From: an uncultured Collinsella sp.
Lineage (GTDB): Bacteria; Actinomycetota; Coriobacteriia; Coriobacteriales; Coriobacteriaceae
Assembly (NCBI GenBank): GCA_958427355.1
Contig: CAUACA010000008.1
Coordinates: forward strand, 1 to 64,000
DNA: 64,000 bases
Direction of reading: 5' to 3'
A program made the translations under genes and the position numbers. This document shows positions 38,272 to 46,658 of the stretch, in pieces. The notes under the pieces are model-generated. The model did no database searches and had not been told where the DNA came from. It saw only the letters and a program-made list of their open reading frames with translations. Numbering within the stretch: position 1 is the stretch's first letter; each line of letters starts with the position of its first letter.

Positions 38272-39298
38272 CGATCTTGCAGATCGCGTCCTAAATACCG
38301 CTGCTGGTGAGCCGCTTCATCGAAAGGGCCACGCGAAGCCTCTCTATGTTGCCGTAATCGGATGTCTTGTCGGAGTGTTGGCGACCGGAGGGGTCGCCTA
38401 CGCTGTTGTCAATTCCAACTATTTTGCCTCCGCTTGGGGAAACCACGGCAACGGGGATTCCATTACCTGGACCAACAGCGGCTCATCGGGGACTAAATAT
38501 ACCTACACCAGAGAGTTTGGTGACGGCATCGCGCCCCAAAGTCTGGAAGGCGCAGTCCAGGAGGTTAATCTGTCCGTCGAGGGTAACGGCTATACGCTTG
38601 ATATCCATGAGATGGCAATCGACCAAAACGGCTGCGGAGCCGTGACGTTTACGTTGTCCAATCCAAATGGAGTTAACTACTACAAGCCAGCAGCAGAGAT
38701 TGGCGAACTTGTTCTTTATGGTGAAAAAGAACAGGGCATCGGCACGCCCGACATGAAGTTCGGCGAGGAATGGGCTGACACACGCAGCACAATTGATAAG
38801 GACACATCAAGCGACACGGTCATTAATGGCACGATGTACTTTGCCACTATGGATCGCGAGCGAGATTTGCAACATGCGGTCACCTGGAATATCCAGTGGA
38901 CCGAGGGCGAAGGTGAGAGTGCGAGGCAGTTTGAAGCATCGACGCCCGAGTTTAGCGTTGGAGCGTACGTCGATACAAAGGAACTCCGCTCCGGTGACTC
39001 GCCTCTTGAGATTAGCCCGTTTTCCATCCAGACGCACATCGATGATTTGGGCTATGAAGCAGTTGATAATAAGCTGACCGTCAGCTACAAGGATGGATCG
39101 GAGCAGATTATCGAAGATGACTACGCAGGGGTGTTCAACTTATATTTTTCTTATGCGCGCAATAGCGGAGAGAACATCTGGGTGCCAACGAAGTTGATCG
39201 ATGCCGACCAAGTGGTCTCAGTAACGCTTGAGGGCACGAGGTGCACGTCAACAGGAGAGACCGAAACAGAAGTACCCTTTACCATCGTCTATTCGTAA
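38222..39298 (+). CDS. Membrane-anchored probable anti-sigma factor
   Basis: A 358-aa protein whose GTG start lies inside the sigma gene, with GAGGAGGGCGACC as ribosome binding site. A short cytosolic N-terminus (1-40) that could bind the sigma factor is followed by one membrane segment (about 42-64; LYVAVIGCLVGVLATGGVAYAVV) and a 290-residue outer domain rich in beta strands (LSVEGNGYTLDIHEMAIDQNGCGAVTFTL). The layout matches DUF4179-like anti-sigma proteins of Gram-positive bacteria. The classic zinc-binding anti-sigma HxxxCxxC motif is absent, so the role is inferred from position and topology. Confidence 0.75.
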   Translation: MKSNQIKQAFESIQADSDLADRVLNTAAGEPLHRKGHAKPLYVAVIGCLVGVLATGGVAYAVVNSNYFASAWGNHGNGDSITWTNSGSSGTKYTYTREFGDGIAPQSLEGAVQEVNLSVEGNGYTLDIHEMAIDQNGCGAVTFTLSNPNGVNYYKPAAEIGELVLYGEKEQGIGTPDMKFGEEWADTRSTIDKDTSSDTVINGTMYFATMDRERDLQHAVTWNIQWTEGEGESARQFEASTPEFSVGAYVDTKELRSGDSPLEISPFSIQTHIDDLGYEAVDNKLTVSYKDGSEQIIEDDYAGVFNLYFSYARNSGENIWVPTKLIDADQVVSVTLEGTRCTSTGETETEVPFTIVYS

Positions 39299-39301
39299 GA
39301 T

Positions 39302-39335
39302 TTGGGGCCGCTTTCCACTAGGGGAAGCGGCCTAT
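39302..39335 (+). terminator. Terminator after the sigma/anti-sigma pair
   Basis: GGCCGCTTTCC and GGGAAGCGGCC form an 11-bp stem with a short loop. Only a short T-rich stretch (TATTTGG) follows. Confidence 0.7.
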
Positions 39336-39378
39336 TTGGTGTTAAATGGGCGGTTGCACCGCGCGATATTCGTATGAA

Positions 39379-39509
39379 TTTCGGAAGTATGCGGCAAAAT
39401 CTTGATGGGCCGACCACACCGCATATGCTCAAGCGCTCTACCTGCTGATTTGTTATCGCAAAACCCCTGTGCGCTCAGCAAGTCCAAAATTTGCCGCATA
39501 CTTCCGAAA
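39379..39509. repeat. Long-range inverted repeat with 20-bp perfect arms
   Basis: TTTCGGAAGTATGCGGCAAA (39379-39398) and its exact complement (39490-39509) enclose 91 bases with no coding potential. It is unlike the other families here. It may be an element end pair or a structured RNA. It is part of the 682-bp gene-free stretch 39299-39980. Confidence 0.7.
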
Positions 39510-39572
39510 ACGTCGCCGATCTACAGGTAATAGGTGAGTGCGGACAAGCGCTGGAGTGCGACGTTTCCCCAG

Positions 39573-39611
39573 ATAAAACCGACCAAAATTAACCTGTCCC
39601 TTTTTGGCAGG
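39573..39611. repeat. Small palindrome, copy 6, truncated
   Basis: Begins AGATAAAACCGACCAAAAT and continues through CCTGTCCC and TTTTTGGCAGG like copy 4 (10981-11020, including its leading GATA), but the right end GTTTT is lost. It lies 24 bp before palindrome B. Confidence 0.65.
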
Positions 39612-39635
39612 GAACGTTGCCCCAACGAGCACGTC

Positions 39636-39774
39636 GGATTCCCGGGCCGGGCGGCACAGGGGTTAAGTTTGTCGCGAGTTCCGCACGAGCCGGAGGCCAC
39701 TTAATGTGGCCTCCGTGCGAGCCAGGACTGTAGAGCAGCAAACTTAACCCCTGTGCCGCCCGGCCCGGGAATCC
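39636..39774. repeat. Nested palindrome B upstream of rpsL
   Basis: Outer arms 39636-39671 and 39739-39774 are perfectly complementary over 36 bp. Inside is the hairpin GGAGGCCAC/GTGGCCTCC around TTAAT. The intervening core CGCGAGTTCCGCACG and AGGACTGTAGAGCAG is shared almost base for base with palindrome C (56913) and partly with A (26616), whereas the outer arms differ. No T-run follows, so it is not a typical terminator. Confidence 0.85.
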
Positions 39775-39835
39775 GCCCATGCGCACAGAAGGAGATTCCT
39801 TTTGTGTAGGCTTTGCGGAAATATGGCTATTTTGG

Positions 39836-39887
39836 GATACGCCCGGCGGCGTGGTCTGTTGACGGCACAGCTAACGGCACGTATCCT
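39836..39887 (+). promoter_or_regulatory. Promoter of the rpsL-rpsG-fusA-rpsJ operon with upstream element
   Basis: TTGACG (39859-39864) and TATCCT (39882-39887) are 17 bp apart. Just upstream GATACGCCCGGCGGCGTG (39836-39853) matches the element seen before tRNA-tuf, rplC and rplB. Confidence 0.7.
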
Positions 39888-39980
39888 ATCGAACTGCGTG
39901 TTTCGTAGGGGGATGCTGACCCCTCGATTCAAGCCGTTGCACTTTACAGAAAGCTGGAATCATTCGAGAAGGAGTACGCT

Positions 39981-40358
39981 TTGCCTACTATTAACCAGCT
40001 GGTTCGCCAGGGCCGTCGTTCCGTGCCCAAGAAGTCCAAGAACGCTGCTCTGCAGCACAACTCCCAGAAGCGCGGCGTGTGCACCCGCGTCTTCACCACG
40101 AGCCCCAAGAAGCCGAACTCGGCTCTTCGTAAGGTTGCCCGTGTTCGCCTCGTCAACGGCATCGAAGTTACTGCTTACATCCCGGGTGAGGGCCACAACC
40201 TGCAGGAGCACTCCATCGTGCTCGTCCGCGGCGGTCGTGTCCGTGACCTCCCTGGTGTCCGTTATCACGTCATCCGTGGCGCCTACGACGCTGCTCCGGT
40301 CCAGAACCGTATGCAGGCCCGTTCCAAGTACGGTGCTAAGCGCCCCAAGGCCAAATAA
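39981..40358 (+). CDS. rpsL: 30S ribosomal protein S12
   Basis: A 125-aa decoding-centre protein. It starts with TTG, read as MPTINQLVRQGRR, seven bases after GAAGGAG. The conserved loops TTSPKKPNSALRKVARV (streptomycin-site lysine in KKPNSA, wild type) and GGRVRDLPGVRYHVIRG are intact. First gene of the str operon. Confidence 0.98.
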   Translation: MPTINQLVRQGRRSVPKKSKNAALQHNSQKRGVCTRVFTTSPKKPNSALRKVARVRLVNGIEVTAYIPGEGHNLQEHSIVLVRGGRVRDLPGVRYHVIRGAYDAAPVQNRMQARSKYGAKRPKAK

Positions 40359-40431
40359 GCCAGATAACGTTTTGATACTTTCGCCGTGTGCCGCCTAAGC
40401 GTCGCACGGTAGACACTTAAGGAGATTTCAC

Positions 40432-40905
40432 ATGCCGCGTCGTGCAGCAGCTAATCGTCGTGAGGTTCAGCCTGACGCCGTTTACAACAACCGCCTGGTG
40501 ACTCAGCTCATCAACAAGGTCCTTCTTGACGGCAAGAAGGCCACCGCTGAGCGCATCGTTTACACCGCTTTCGAGATCGTTGCCGAGAAGTCCGAGGGTG
40601 GCGACGCTCTCGCTACCTTCAAGAAGGCTATGGACAACGTCAAGCCCACGCTCGAGGTTAAGCCCAAGCGTGTCGGTGGCGCTACCTATCAGGTCCCGAT
40701 GGAGGTCAACTCCCGTCGTTCCACCGCTCTGGGTATCCGCTGGATCGTCAACTTCTCCCGCGCTCGCAAGGAGAAGACCATGGCCGAGCGTCTCGCCAAC
40801 GAGATCCTCGACGCTTCCAACGGCCTGGGCGCTTCCGTCAAGAAGCGTGAGGACGTCTTCAAGATGGCCGAGGCCAACCGCGCGTTCTCTCACTATCGTT
40901 GGTAA
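40432..40905 (+). CDS. rpsG: 30S ribosomal protein S7
   Basis: A 157-aa protein that nucleates the 30S head. It starts MPRRAAANRREVQPDAVYNN, and the family signature is in NNRLVTQLINKVLLDGKKATAERIVY. The ATG follows AAGGAG. Full length. It is 19 bp from fusA. Confidence 0.98.
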   Translation: MPRRAAANRREVQPDAVYNNRLVTQLINKVLLDGKKATAERIVYTAFEIVAEKSEGGDALATFKKAMDNVKPTLEVKPKRVGGATYQVPMEVNSRRSTALGIRWIVNFSRARKEKTMAERLANEILDASNGLGASVKKREDVFKMAEANRAFSHYRW

Positions 40906-40924
40906 GTTAAGGTAAGGAACTAAC

Positions 40925-43024
40925 ATGGCTAAGCCTAAGTACAAGCTTTCCGATACCCGTAACATCGGCATCATGGCCCACATCGATGCCGGTAAGACCA
41001 CCACGACCGAGCGTATTCTTTACTACACCGGTAAGACCCACAAGATCGGTGAGGTCCATGAGGGCGCTGCCACCATGGACTGGATGGTTCAGGAGCAGGA
41101 GCGCGGCGTAACCATTACCTCCGCTGCTACCACGTGCTTCTGGAAGAAGGACGGTACCGACTACCGCATCCAGATCATCGACACCCCGGGCCACGTTGAC
41201 TTCACCGCCGAGGTCGAGCGCTGCCTGCGCGTCCTCGATGGCGCTGTCGCCGTCTTCGACGCCGTTGCCGGCGTTCAGCCCCAGTCTGAGACCGTTTGGC
41301 GTCAGGCTTCTACCTTCAACGTCCCCCGCATCGCCTTCATCAACAAGTATGACCGCGTGGGCGCTGACTTCTTCAACGCTATCGAGACCATGAAGGATCG
41401 TCTCGACGCCAACGCCGTGGCCGCTCAGGTCCCGATGGGCGCCGAGGACAACTTCTGGGGCGTCATCGACCTGGTCACCATGACTGCTTGGGACTTCAAG
41501 GCCGACGACAAGGGCATGACCTACCCCGAGCCGATGGACGAGATCCCGGCTGAGTTCGCTGACATCGCTGCCACCAAGCGCGAGGAGCTCCTCGACGCTG
41601 CTGCCAGCTTTGACGACGAGCTCATGGAGAAGATCCTCATGGAGGAGGACTTCACCGTCGAGGAGCTCAAGGCTGCTCTGCGCAAGGGCGTTCTGGCCAA
41701 CGAGCTCAACCTCGTCTTCGTGGGCTCCGCCTACAAGAACAAGGGCGTTCAGGAGCTGCTCGACGCTGTCGTCGACTACCTGCCCAGCCCGCTCGACGTC
41801 GAGGCCGTCACCGGTACCGATCCGGACACCGGCGAGGAGATCGAGCGTCATCCTTCCTTCGACGAGCCCTTCTCCGGCCTGGTCTTCAAGATCATGACCG
41901 ACCCGTTCGTCGGTAAGCTCACCTATGTCCGCGTTTACTCCGGTCGCGCTGAGTCTGGCTCCTACGTGATCAACGCTTCCAACGGTCAGCGCGAGCGCCT
42001 CGGCCGCATCCTCGAGATGAACGCCGCCGAGCGTATCGACCGTGACGACGCTGCCGCCGGCGACATCGTCGCTTGCGTCGGCTTCAAGAACTCCACCACC
42101 GGTGACACCCTGTGCGAAGAGGGCAAGGAGATCGTCCTCGAGAAGATCGAGTTCGCTAAGCCCGTTATCGACGTTGCCATCGAGCCCAAGACCAAGGCCG
42201 AGCAGGACAAGATGTCCCTGGCTCTGACCAAGCTCGCCGAGGAGGACCCGACCTTCCAGGTGTCCACCAACCACGAGACCGGCCAGACCATCATCGCCGG
42301 CATGGGCGAGCTGCACCTCGAGATCATCGTCGACCGTCTGCTCCGCGAGTTCAAGGTTGACGCTAACGTTGGTAAGCCCCAGGTTGCCTACCGCGAGACC
42401 GCTGGTCACGACGTCGAGAAGGCTGAGGGCAAGTTCGTCCGTCAGTCCGGTGGTCGCGGTCAGTACGGCCACGCCGTCATCAAGCTCGAGAAGATGGAGG
42501 AGGGCTTCGGCTACGAGTTCGTCAACGCTATCGTCGGCGGCGTCGTGCCCAAGGAGTACATCCCGTCCATCGACAAGGGCATCCAGGAGGCCCTGAACAC
42601 CGGTGTTATCGCCGGCTTCCCGGTCCTCGACGTTAAGGTCACCCTGTTCGACGGTTCTTACCACGAGGTCGACTCCTCCGAGGCCGCTTTCAAGATCGCC
42701 GGTTCCATGGCTATCAAGGACGCTCTCAAGAAGTCCGACCCGCAGCTGCTCGAGCCGATCATGGCTGTCGAGGTCGAGACCCCCGAGCAGTACATGGGCG
42801 ACGTTATGGGCAACCTCTCCGGTCGCCGCGGCAAGATCGAGGGCATGGAGGATCGCAAGAACAGCAAGCTCATCCGTGCCAAGGTGCCGCTGGGCGAGAT
42901 GTTCGGTTACGCTACCGACCTTCGCTCCCAGACCCAGGGCCGTGCATCCTACACGATGCAGTTCGACTCTTATGAGCCCGCGCCCAAGTCCATCGTGGAC
43001 GAGGTCATGAGCAAGAACGCCTAA
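40925..43024 (+). CDS. fusA: Elongation factor G
   Basis: A 699-aa translocase GTPase. G1 is AHIDAGKTTTTER, G2 has RGVTITSAA, G3 is DTPGHVDF and G4 is NKYDR. Domains II-V follow, with GMGELHLEIIVDRL in domain III and the domain IV-V region ending EPAPKSIVDEVMSKNA. The start follows GGTAAGGAA. Its operon neighbour downstream is rpsJ, not tuf. Confidence 0.98.
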   Translation: MAKPKYKLSDTRNIGIMAHIDAGKTTTTERILYYTGKTHKIGEVHEGAATMDWMVQEQERGVTITSAATTCFWKKDGTDYRIQIIDTPGHVDFTAEVERCLRVLDGAVAVFDAVAGVQPQSETVWRQASTFNVPRIAFINKYDRVGADFFNAIETMKDRLDANAVAAQVPMGAEDNFWGVIDLVTMTAWDFKADDKGMTYPEPMDEIPAEFADIAATKREELLDAAASFDDELMEKILMEEDFTVEELKAALRKGVLANELNLVFVGSAYKNKGVQELLDAVVDYLPSPLDVEAVTGTDPDTGEEIERHPSFDEPFSGLVFKIMTDPFVGKLTYVRVYSGRAESGSYVINASNGQRERLGRILEMNAAERIDRDDAAAGDIVACVGFKNSTTGDTLCEEGKEIVLEKIEFAKPVIDVAIEPKTKAEQDKMSLALTKLAEEDPTFQVSTNHETGQTIIAGMGELHLEIIVDRLLREFKVDANVGKPQVAYRETAGHDVEKAEGKFVRQSGGRGQYGHAVIKLEKMEEGFGYEFVNAIVGGVVPKEYIPSIDKGIQEALNTGVIAGFPVLDVKVTLFDGSYHEVDSSEAAFKIAGSMAIKDALKKSDPQLLEPIMAVEVETPEQYMGDVMGNLSGRRGKIEGMEDRKNSKLIRAKVPLGEMFGYATDLRSQTQGRASYTMQFDSYEPAPKSIVDEVMSKNA

Positions 43025-43085
43025 GTTCGAGCTCTCTGTTACGTAATCCTGCGAGAACATCTCTCGCACTCTTTGGAGGTTTAAG

Positions 43086-43394
43086 TTGGCTACCCAGAAG
43101 ATCCGCATTCGCCTCAAGGGCTATGATCACGAGGTCGTCGATCAGTCCGCGAAGCTCATCGTCGAGACCGCTCAGAAGACCGGCGCTCGCGTTTCCGGTC
43201 CTGTCCCCCTGCCCACCGAGCGCAACCTGTACACGGTTATCCGCTCGCCGCACGTGAACAAGGACTCCCGTGAGCAGTTCGAGATGCGCACCCACAAGCG
43301 CCTCATCGACATCCTCGACCCCACCTCGGGCACCGTTGATTCGCTCATGCGTCTCGACCTCCCCGCTGGCGTCGACATCGACATCAAGCTCTAA
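43086..43394 (+). CDS. rpsJ: 30S ribosomal protein S10
   Basis: A 102-aa protein of the 30S head that also serves in antitermination (NusE). It has a TTG start six bases after GGAGG. The signature VSGPVPLPTERNLYTVIRSPHVNKDSREQFEMR is complete. It is 61 bp after fusA and followed by a strong terminator. In most bacteria rpsJ is directly upstream of rplC; here rplC is about 13.9 kb away. Confidence 0.98.
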   Translation: MATQKIRIRLKGYDHEVVDQSAKLIVETAQKTGARVSGPVPLPTERNLYTVIRSPHVNKDSREQFEMRTHKRLIDILDPTSGTVDSLMRLDLPAGVDIDIKL

Positions 43395-43413
43395 GCGATA
43401 TCGCTCATAGCTT

Positions 43414-43451
43414 AAAGGGCCCCGCTGCCGTTACGGTAGCGGGGCCCTTTT
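43414..43451 (+). terminator. Intrinsic terminator after rpsJ
   Basis: AAAGGGCCCCGCTGCCG pairs with CGGTAGCGGGGCCCTTT (one mismatch) with a 3-base loop, followed by TGTTTTG. It is very stable and ends the str operon. Confidence 0.93.
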
Positions 43452-43510
43452 GTTTTGAGTTTAGATTTTGGGATAGCGAATTCGTCTGCCGAGCCGGCGG
43501 CTGCGGCGCC

Positions 43511-44287
43511 CTATTCGCTCAGGGGGCGCAAGGATGCTTCTTCGAAGTGGAAGACGCACAAGCCGCTCTCGGTCTCAATGCATGCGCGGCCGCAATCGTC
43601 GACCGTTCTAAATATGCCTCGTGCCAGCTCGTCTCCAGCGGGGGAGCGGGCGATAACGTGCTTCCCGATCCAATTGAGGTGAGCGATATATTCGTCGTGG
43701 ACGGGCGCGAGCGGACCGGCGTCTTCTTCCTTGGCGTTGAGGCGCTCTGCCCAGGTATCTACAGCGTCTATAACTGCGTGATAGACCTCATCGAGGAGCA
43801 TGTCGACGGCGGGAACGCTCTCGTTGAGGTCCGAGAGGCCAATTGCCGCCAGGCCGCCATCGGGCACCTCTTGGGGCGTGTAGTTTACGTTGACACCAAT
43901 GCCGCAGACGGCGAAAGGTTTGCCTTCGTTATCGCGTGCGGCCTCGACCAGAATGCCGCCGAGTTTGCGTCCTCGCGCGACCAGGTCGTTGGGCCATTTG
44001 AGGCCAATCTCGTTTGCAAGACCCTGCTTTTCGAGTGCTTCGAGCACCGCTAGGCCGCTGACGGCGGCAAGACCAGAGTACTTTGCGGGATTAACGCATG
44101 GACGCAGGACAATCGAAAGCAATAGGTTGCCGGCGGTTGAATCCCACTTGTGGCCGCGCCGGCCGCGTCCTGCCGTTTGCGCGCGGGCGGCAAGTCCTGT
44201 GCCGTGCGGCGCACCCTGTTTTCCTGCCTCGAGCAGGTCATCGTTGGTCGATCCGGTTACGTCGACAATCGTTAATTGGGCATCCAT
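43511..44287 (-). CDS. birA: Biotin--[acetyl-CoA-carboxylase] ligase
   Basis: A 258-aa enzyme that attaches biotin to AccB. It starts directly with the catalytic domain (LTIVDVTGSTNDDLLEAG) and has the biotinyl-AMP loop GRGRRGHKW, KWPNDLV and GGILVEAARDNEG. There is no N-terminal helix-turn-helix, so it is a group I, non-repressor BirA. AAGGAGG is about 12 bases upstream, a little far. It is divergent from the fatty-acid operon whose accB product is its substrate, in the position where streptococci carry the regulator gene fabT. Confidence 0.95.
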   Translation of the reverse strand: MDAQLTIVDVTGSTNDDLLEAGKQGAPHGTGLAARAQTAGRGRRGHKWDSTAGNLLLSIVLRPCVNPAKYSGLAAVSGLAVLEALEKQGLANEIGLKWPNDLVARGRKLGGILVEAARDNEGKPFAVCGIGVNVNYTPQEVPDGGLAAIGLSDLNESVPAVDMLLDEVYHAVIDAVDTWAERLNAKEEDAGPLAPVHDEYIAHLNWIGKHVIARSPAGDELARGIFRTVDDCGRACIETESGLCVFHFEEASLRPLSE

Positions 44288-44382
44288 AGCGGCTGCTACC
44301 TCCTTATTGAATAAGTGAATGACGCAATGGTGTCGAGAGATAGACACAATGTGAAGCCTTTGTCGCATTTGGACAATTTAAT

Positions 44383-44444
44383 GTTAACACGTCAACAAAG
44401 ACTGAAATGCGTTATCCTCTCTTGGTCGATGTAAACACGTCAAC
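44383..44444. promoter_or_regulatory. Two dyad operators in the birA-fabH intergenic region
   Basis: GTTAACACGTCAAC (44383-44396) and GTAAACACGTCAAC (44431-44444) differ in one base and are 48 bp apart. Each has the dyad pattern GTTNACNNGTNAAC. They flank the region where the fabH promoter must lie; the second ends six bases before the fabH ribosome binding site. A dedicated repressor of fatty-acid synthesis is the likely ligand; none is encoded nearby. Confidence 0.6.
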
Positions 44445-44463
44445 AACTCAAAGGAGGTTAGTG

Positions 44464-45423
44464 ATGGGTTTCACGATTCTTGGAACAGGCTCGGCGCTTC
44501 CTGAGCGCAGCGTTTCCAATGACGAGCTGTCTGAGTTCCTCGATACCTCGGATGAGTGGATTTTTACTCGCACCGGTATCAAGAGCCGCCACGTCTGCAC
44601 CACCGAGTCACTTGACGACCTTGCTGTAGCGGCGAGTGAGCGGGCACTCCAGGTGTCCGGAATCGACGCGAGCCAGCTGGATCTGATCGTCTGTTCGACG
44701 ACGACGGGTGACCACCTTGTTCCCGCTGAGGCGTGTGCCGTTGCTGAGCGACTAGGCGCGACGTGCCCTGCCTTCGATGTCTCGGCGGCTTGTGCCGGCT
44801 TCGTATTTGCGCTCGATGTCGCCGAGGGCTATATCGCCCGCGGTCGCGCCGAGCGCGTGCTTGTCGTTGCTGCCGAGCAGATGACGCGCGCGCTCGACTG
44901 GACCGACCGTGCCACCTGCGTGCTCTTTGGCGATGGGGCAGGCGCCGCAGTGATTGAGGCTGGGGGAGACAGTCCCCTTGCCGTTGAGCTTTCGACGGCG
45001 CCCGACGTCGAGACGTTGCGCGTTCCCGGTCTGGTCGGTACCTCGCCGTTTAAGGCTTCCGCAGATAGCGCGAGCGTGCTGTCCATGAATGGCCGCCGCG
45101 TGTTCAAGTTCGGCGTCAACGCCATCTGCGACACGGTCCATAAGCTTGCGATCGATGCGGGCATTTTGGTCGAAGACATCGATCATTTTGTATTCCATCA
45201 GGCTAACGAACGAATCCTGAGCCAGGCGGTCAAGCGCCTGGGCGTGCCGGACGAGCGCGTGGTTCGCACGTTGCGCGAGACCGGCAACATTTCGAGCGCA
45301 TGCATTCCGCTTGCCCTCGACCGGCTGGCAAACGCCGGTGCACTTCACACAGGCGACACCATCGCCTTGGTTGGATTTGGCGCCGGTCTGGATATAGGTG
45401 GCTATCTGCTTCGTTGGAAGTAG
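44464..45423 (+). CDS. fabH: Beta-ketoacyl-ACP synthase III
   Basis: A 319-aa enzyme that condenses acyl-CoA with malonyl-ACP to start fatty-acid synthesis. The catalytic triad is C110 in VSAACAGF, His in FVFHQAN, and Asn in ETGNISSA. It begins MGFTILGTGSALPERSVSN. The ATG at 44464 is six bases from AAAGGAGG; GTG at 44461 is an alternative. First gene of the operon, directly behind two candidate operators. Confidence 0.97.
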   Translation: MGFTILGTGSALPERSVSNDELSEFLDTSDEWIFTRTGIKSRHVCTTESLDDLAVAASERALQVSGIDASQLDLIVCSTTTGDHLVPAEACAVAERLGATCPAFDVSAACAGFVFALDVAEGYIARGRAERVLVVAAEQMTRALDWTDRATCVLFGDGAGAAVIEAGGDSPLAVELSTAPDVETLRVPGLVGTSPFKASADSASVLSMNGRRVFKFGVNAICDTVHKLAIDAGILVEDIDHFVFHQANERILSQAVKRLGVPDERVVRTLRETGNISSACIPLALDRLANAGALHTGDTIALVGFGAGLDIGGYLLRWK

Positions 45424-45474
45424 TCGCACATAGGAAATAAAAACGCCCTAGGGCACAACCAAAGGAGAACTACC

Positions 45475-45711
45475 ATGGCAGATCAGAAGACCTTCGAGCG
45501 CGTTTGCGACGTTATCCGCGAGACCGCCGGTCTTGACGATGTCGAGATGAAGCCCGAGTCCACGCTCGAGGAGATTGGTCTCGACAGCCTGGGCACCGTC
45601 GAGATCCTCGTTGCCGTCGAGGACGAGTTTGGCATCCAGCTCGATACCGAGGAGAACCCCAAGACGGTCGGCGAGTTCGCCGATACGGTCGAGGCGGCAT
45701 TGGAGAAGTAG
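45475..45711 (+). CDS. acpP: Acyl carrier protein
   Basis: A 78-aa acidic four-helix protein carrying growing acyl chains. The phosphopantetheine serine is S38 in LDSLGTVE. The start follows AAAGGAG. It is 2 bases upstream of fabK. Confidence 0.96.
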   Translation: MADQKTFERVCDVIRETAGLDDVEMKPESTLEEIGLDSLGTVEILVAVEDEFGIQLDTEENPKTVGEFADTVEAALEK

Positions 45712-45713
45712 AG

Positions 45714-46658
45714 ATGCTCAAGACTCCTCTCTGCGATCTGCTCGGCATCGAAAAGCCCGTGTTCCAGGGCGGTATGGCCTGGATTGCCGATGCCTCGCTG
45801 GCGTCCGCAGTGTCCGAGGCGGGTGGCTTAGGCATCATCGCGGCCATGAACGCCGACGCCAACTGGCTTCGCGACCAGATTCATGAGCTGCGCGCCAAGA
45901 CGGATAAGCCCTTTGGCGTGAACGTCATGCTCATGAGCCCGTTTGCCGACGAGGTTGCACAGGTCGTGATTGACGAGCGAGTGCCGGTCGTCGTGACGGG
46001 CGCCGGCAATCCCGCCAAGTACATGAAGGCGTGGAACGAGGCGGGCATCAAGGTCATCCCGGTCGTTGCCTCGGTGGCGCTGGCGCGCCTCGTGGCACGT
46101 CGTGGAGCCACGGCGGTTGTTGCCGAGGGTACCGAATCGGGCGGCCATATTGGCGAGACCTCGACGATGGCACTGGTGCCGCAGGTCGTCGATGCGGTTG
46201 ACATTCCCGTCGTGGCCGCCGGCGGTATTGCCGACGGCCGCGGCGTGGCGGCCGCCTTTATGCTGGGCGCCGAAGGCGTGCAAGTGGGTACGCGCTTTCT
46301 GGTCGCAGACGAGTGCACCGTCTCGGAGCAGTACAAAGAGATGGTCCTGAAGGCCAACGACACTTCAACGCGTGCGACCGGTCGCTCGACGGGACATCCA
46401 GTGCGCGCCCTCAAGAGCCCCTTCACCAACGCCTATGCCAAGAGCGAGGGTTCCGGCGCGAGTGCCGAGGAGCTCGGTGCTATGGGAACCGGTGCGCTGC
46501 GTAAGGCCGCCAAGGACGGCAACTACGAAGAGGGTTCGTTTTTGTGTGGACAGATTGCCGGCATGGTCAACGAGCGCCAGAGCGCACGCGAAATCGTTGA
46601 CGACCTGGTCGAGGGCGCCGAGCACGTCCTGAAGGGTGCGTGCACATGGGTGGCGTAG
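45714..46658 (+). CDS. fabK: Enoyl-ACP reductase II (FabK)
   Basis: A 314-aa FMN-dependent TIM-barrel reductase for the last step of each elongation cycle. It has QGGMAWIADASLASAVSEAGGLG near the N-terminus, the catalytic His region EGTESGGHIGE (about 139-149) and AAGGIADGRGVAAAFMLGAEGVQVGTRF for FMN phosphate binding. The FabK type is not inhibited by triclosan, unlike FabI. Related nitronate monooxygenases are excluded by the operon context. Confidence 0.95.
   Translation: MLKTPLCDLLGIEKPVFQGGMAWIADASLASAVSEAGGLGIIAAMNADANWLRDQIHELRAKTDKPFGVNVMLMSPFADEVAQVVIDERVPVVVTGAGNPAKYMKAWNEAGIKVIPVVASVALARLVARRGATAVVAEGTESGGHIGETSTMALVPQVVDAVDIPVVAAGGIADGRGVAAAFMLGAEGVQVGTRFLVADECTVSEQYKEMVLKANDTSTRATGRSTGHPVRALKSPFTNAYAKSEGSGASAEELGAMGTGALRKAAKDGNYEEGSFLCGQIAGMVNERQSAREIVDDLVEGAEHVLKGACTWVA

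Noticed and set aside
40907..43117. 736-codon antisense frame over fusA
   Set aside because: Same artefact; the sense gene is an intact EF-G.
43086..43394. Frame-shifted or duplicated rpsJ copy expected near rplC
   Set aside because: The region 57051-57317 upstream of rplC has no S10-like sequence; the only rpsJ is intact after fusA.
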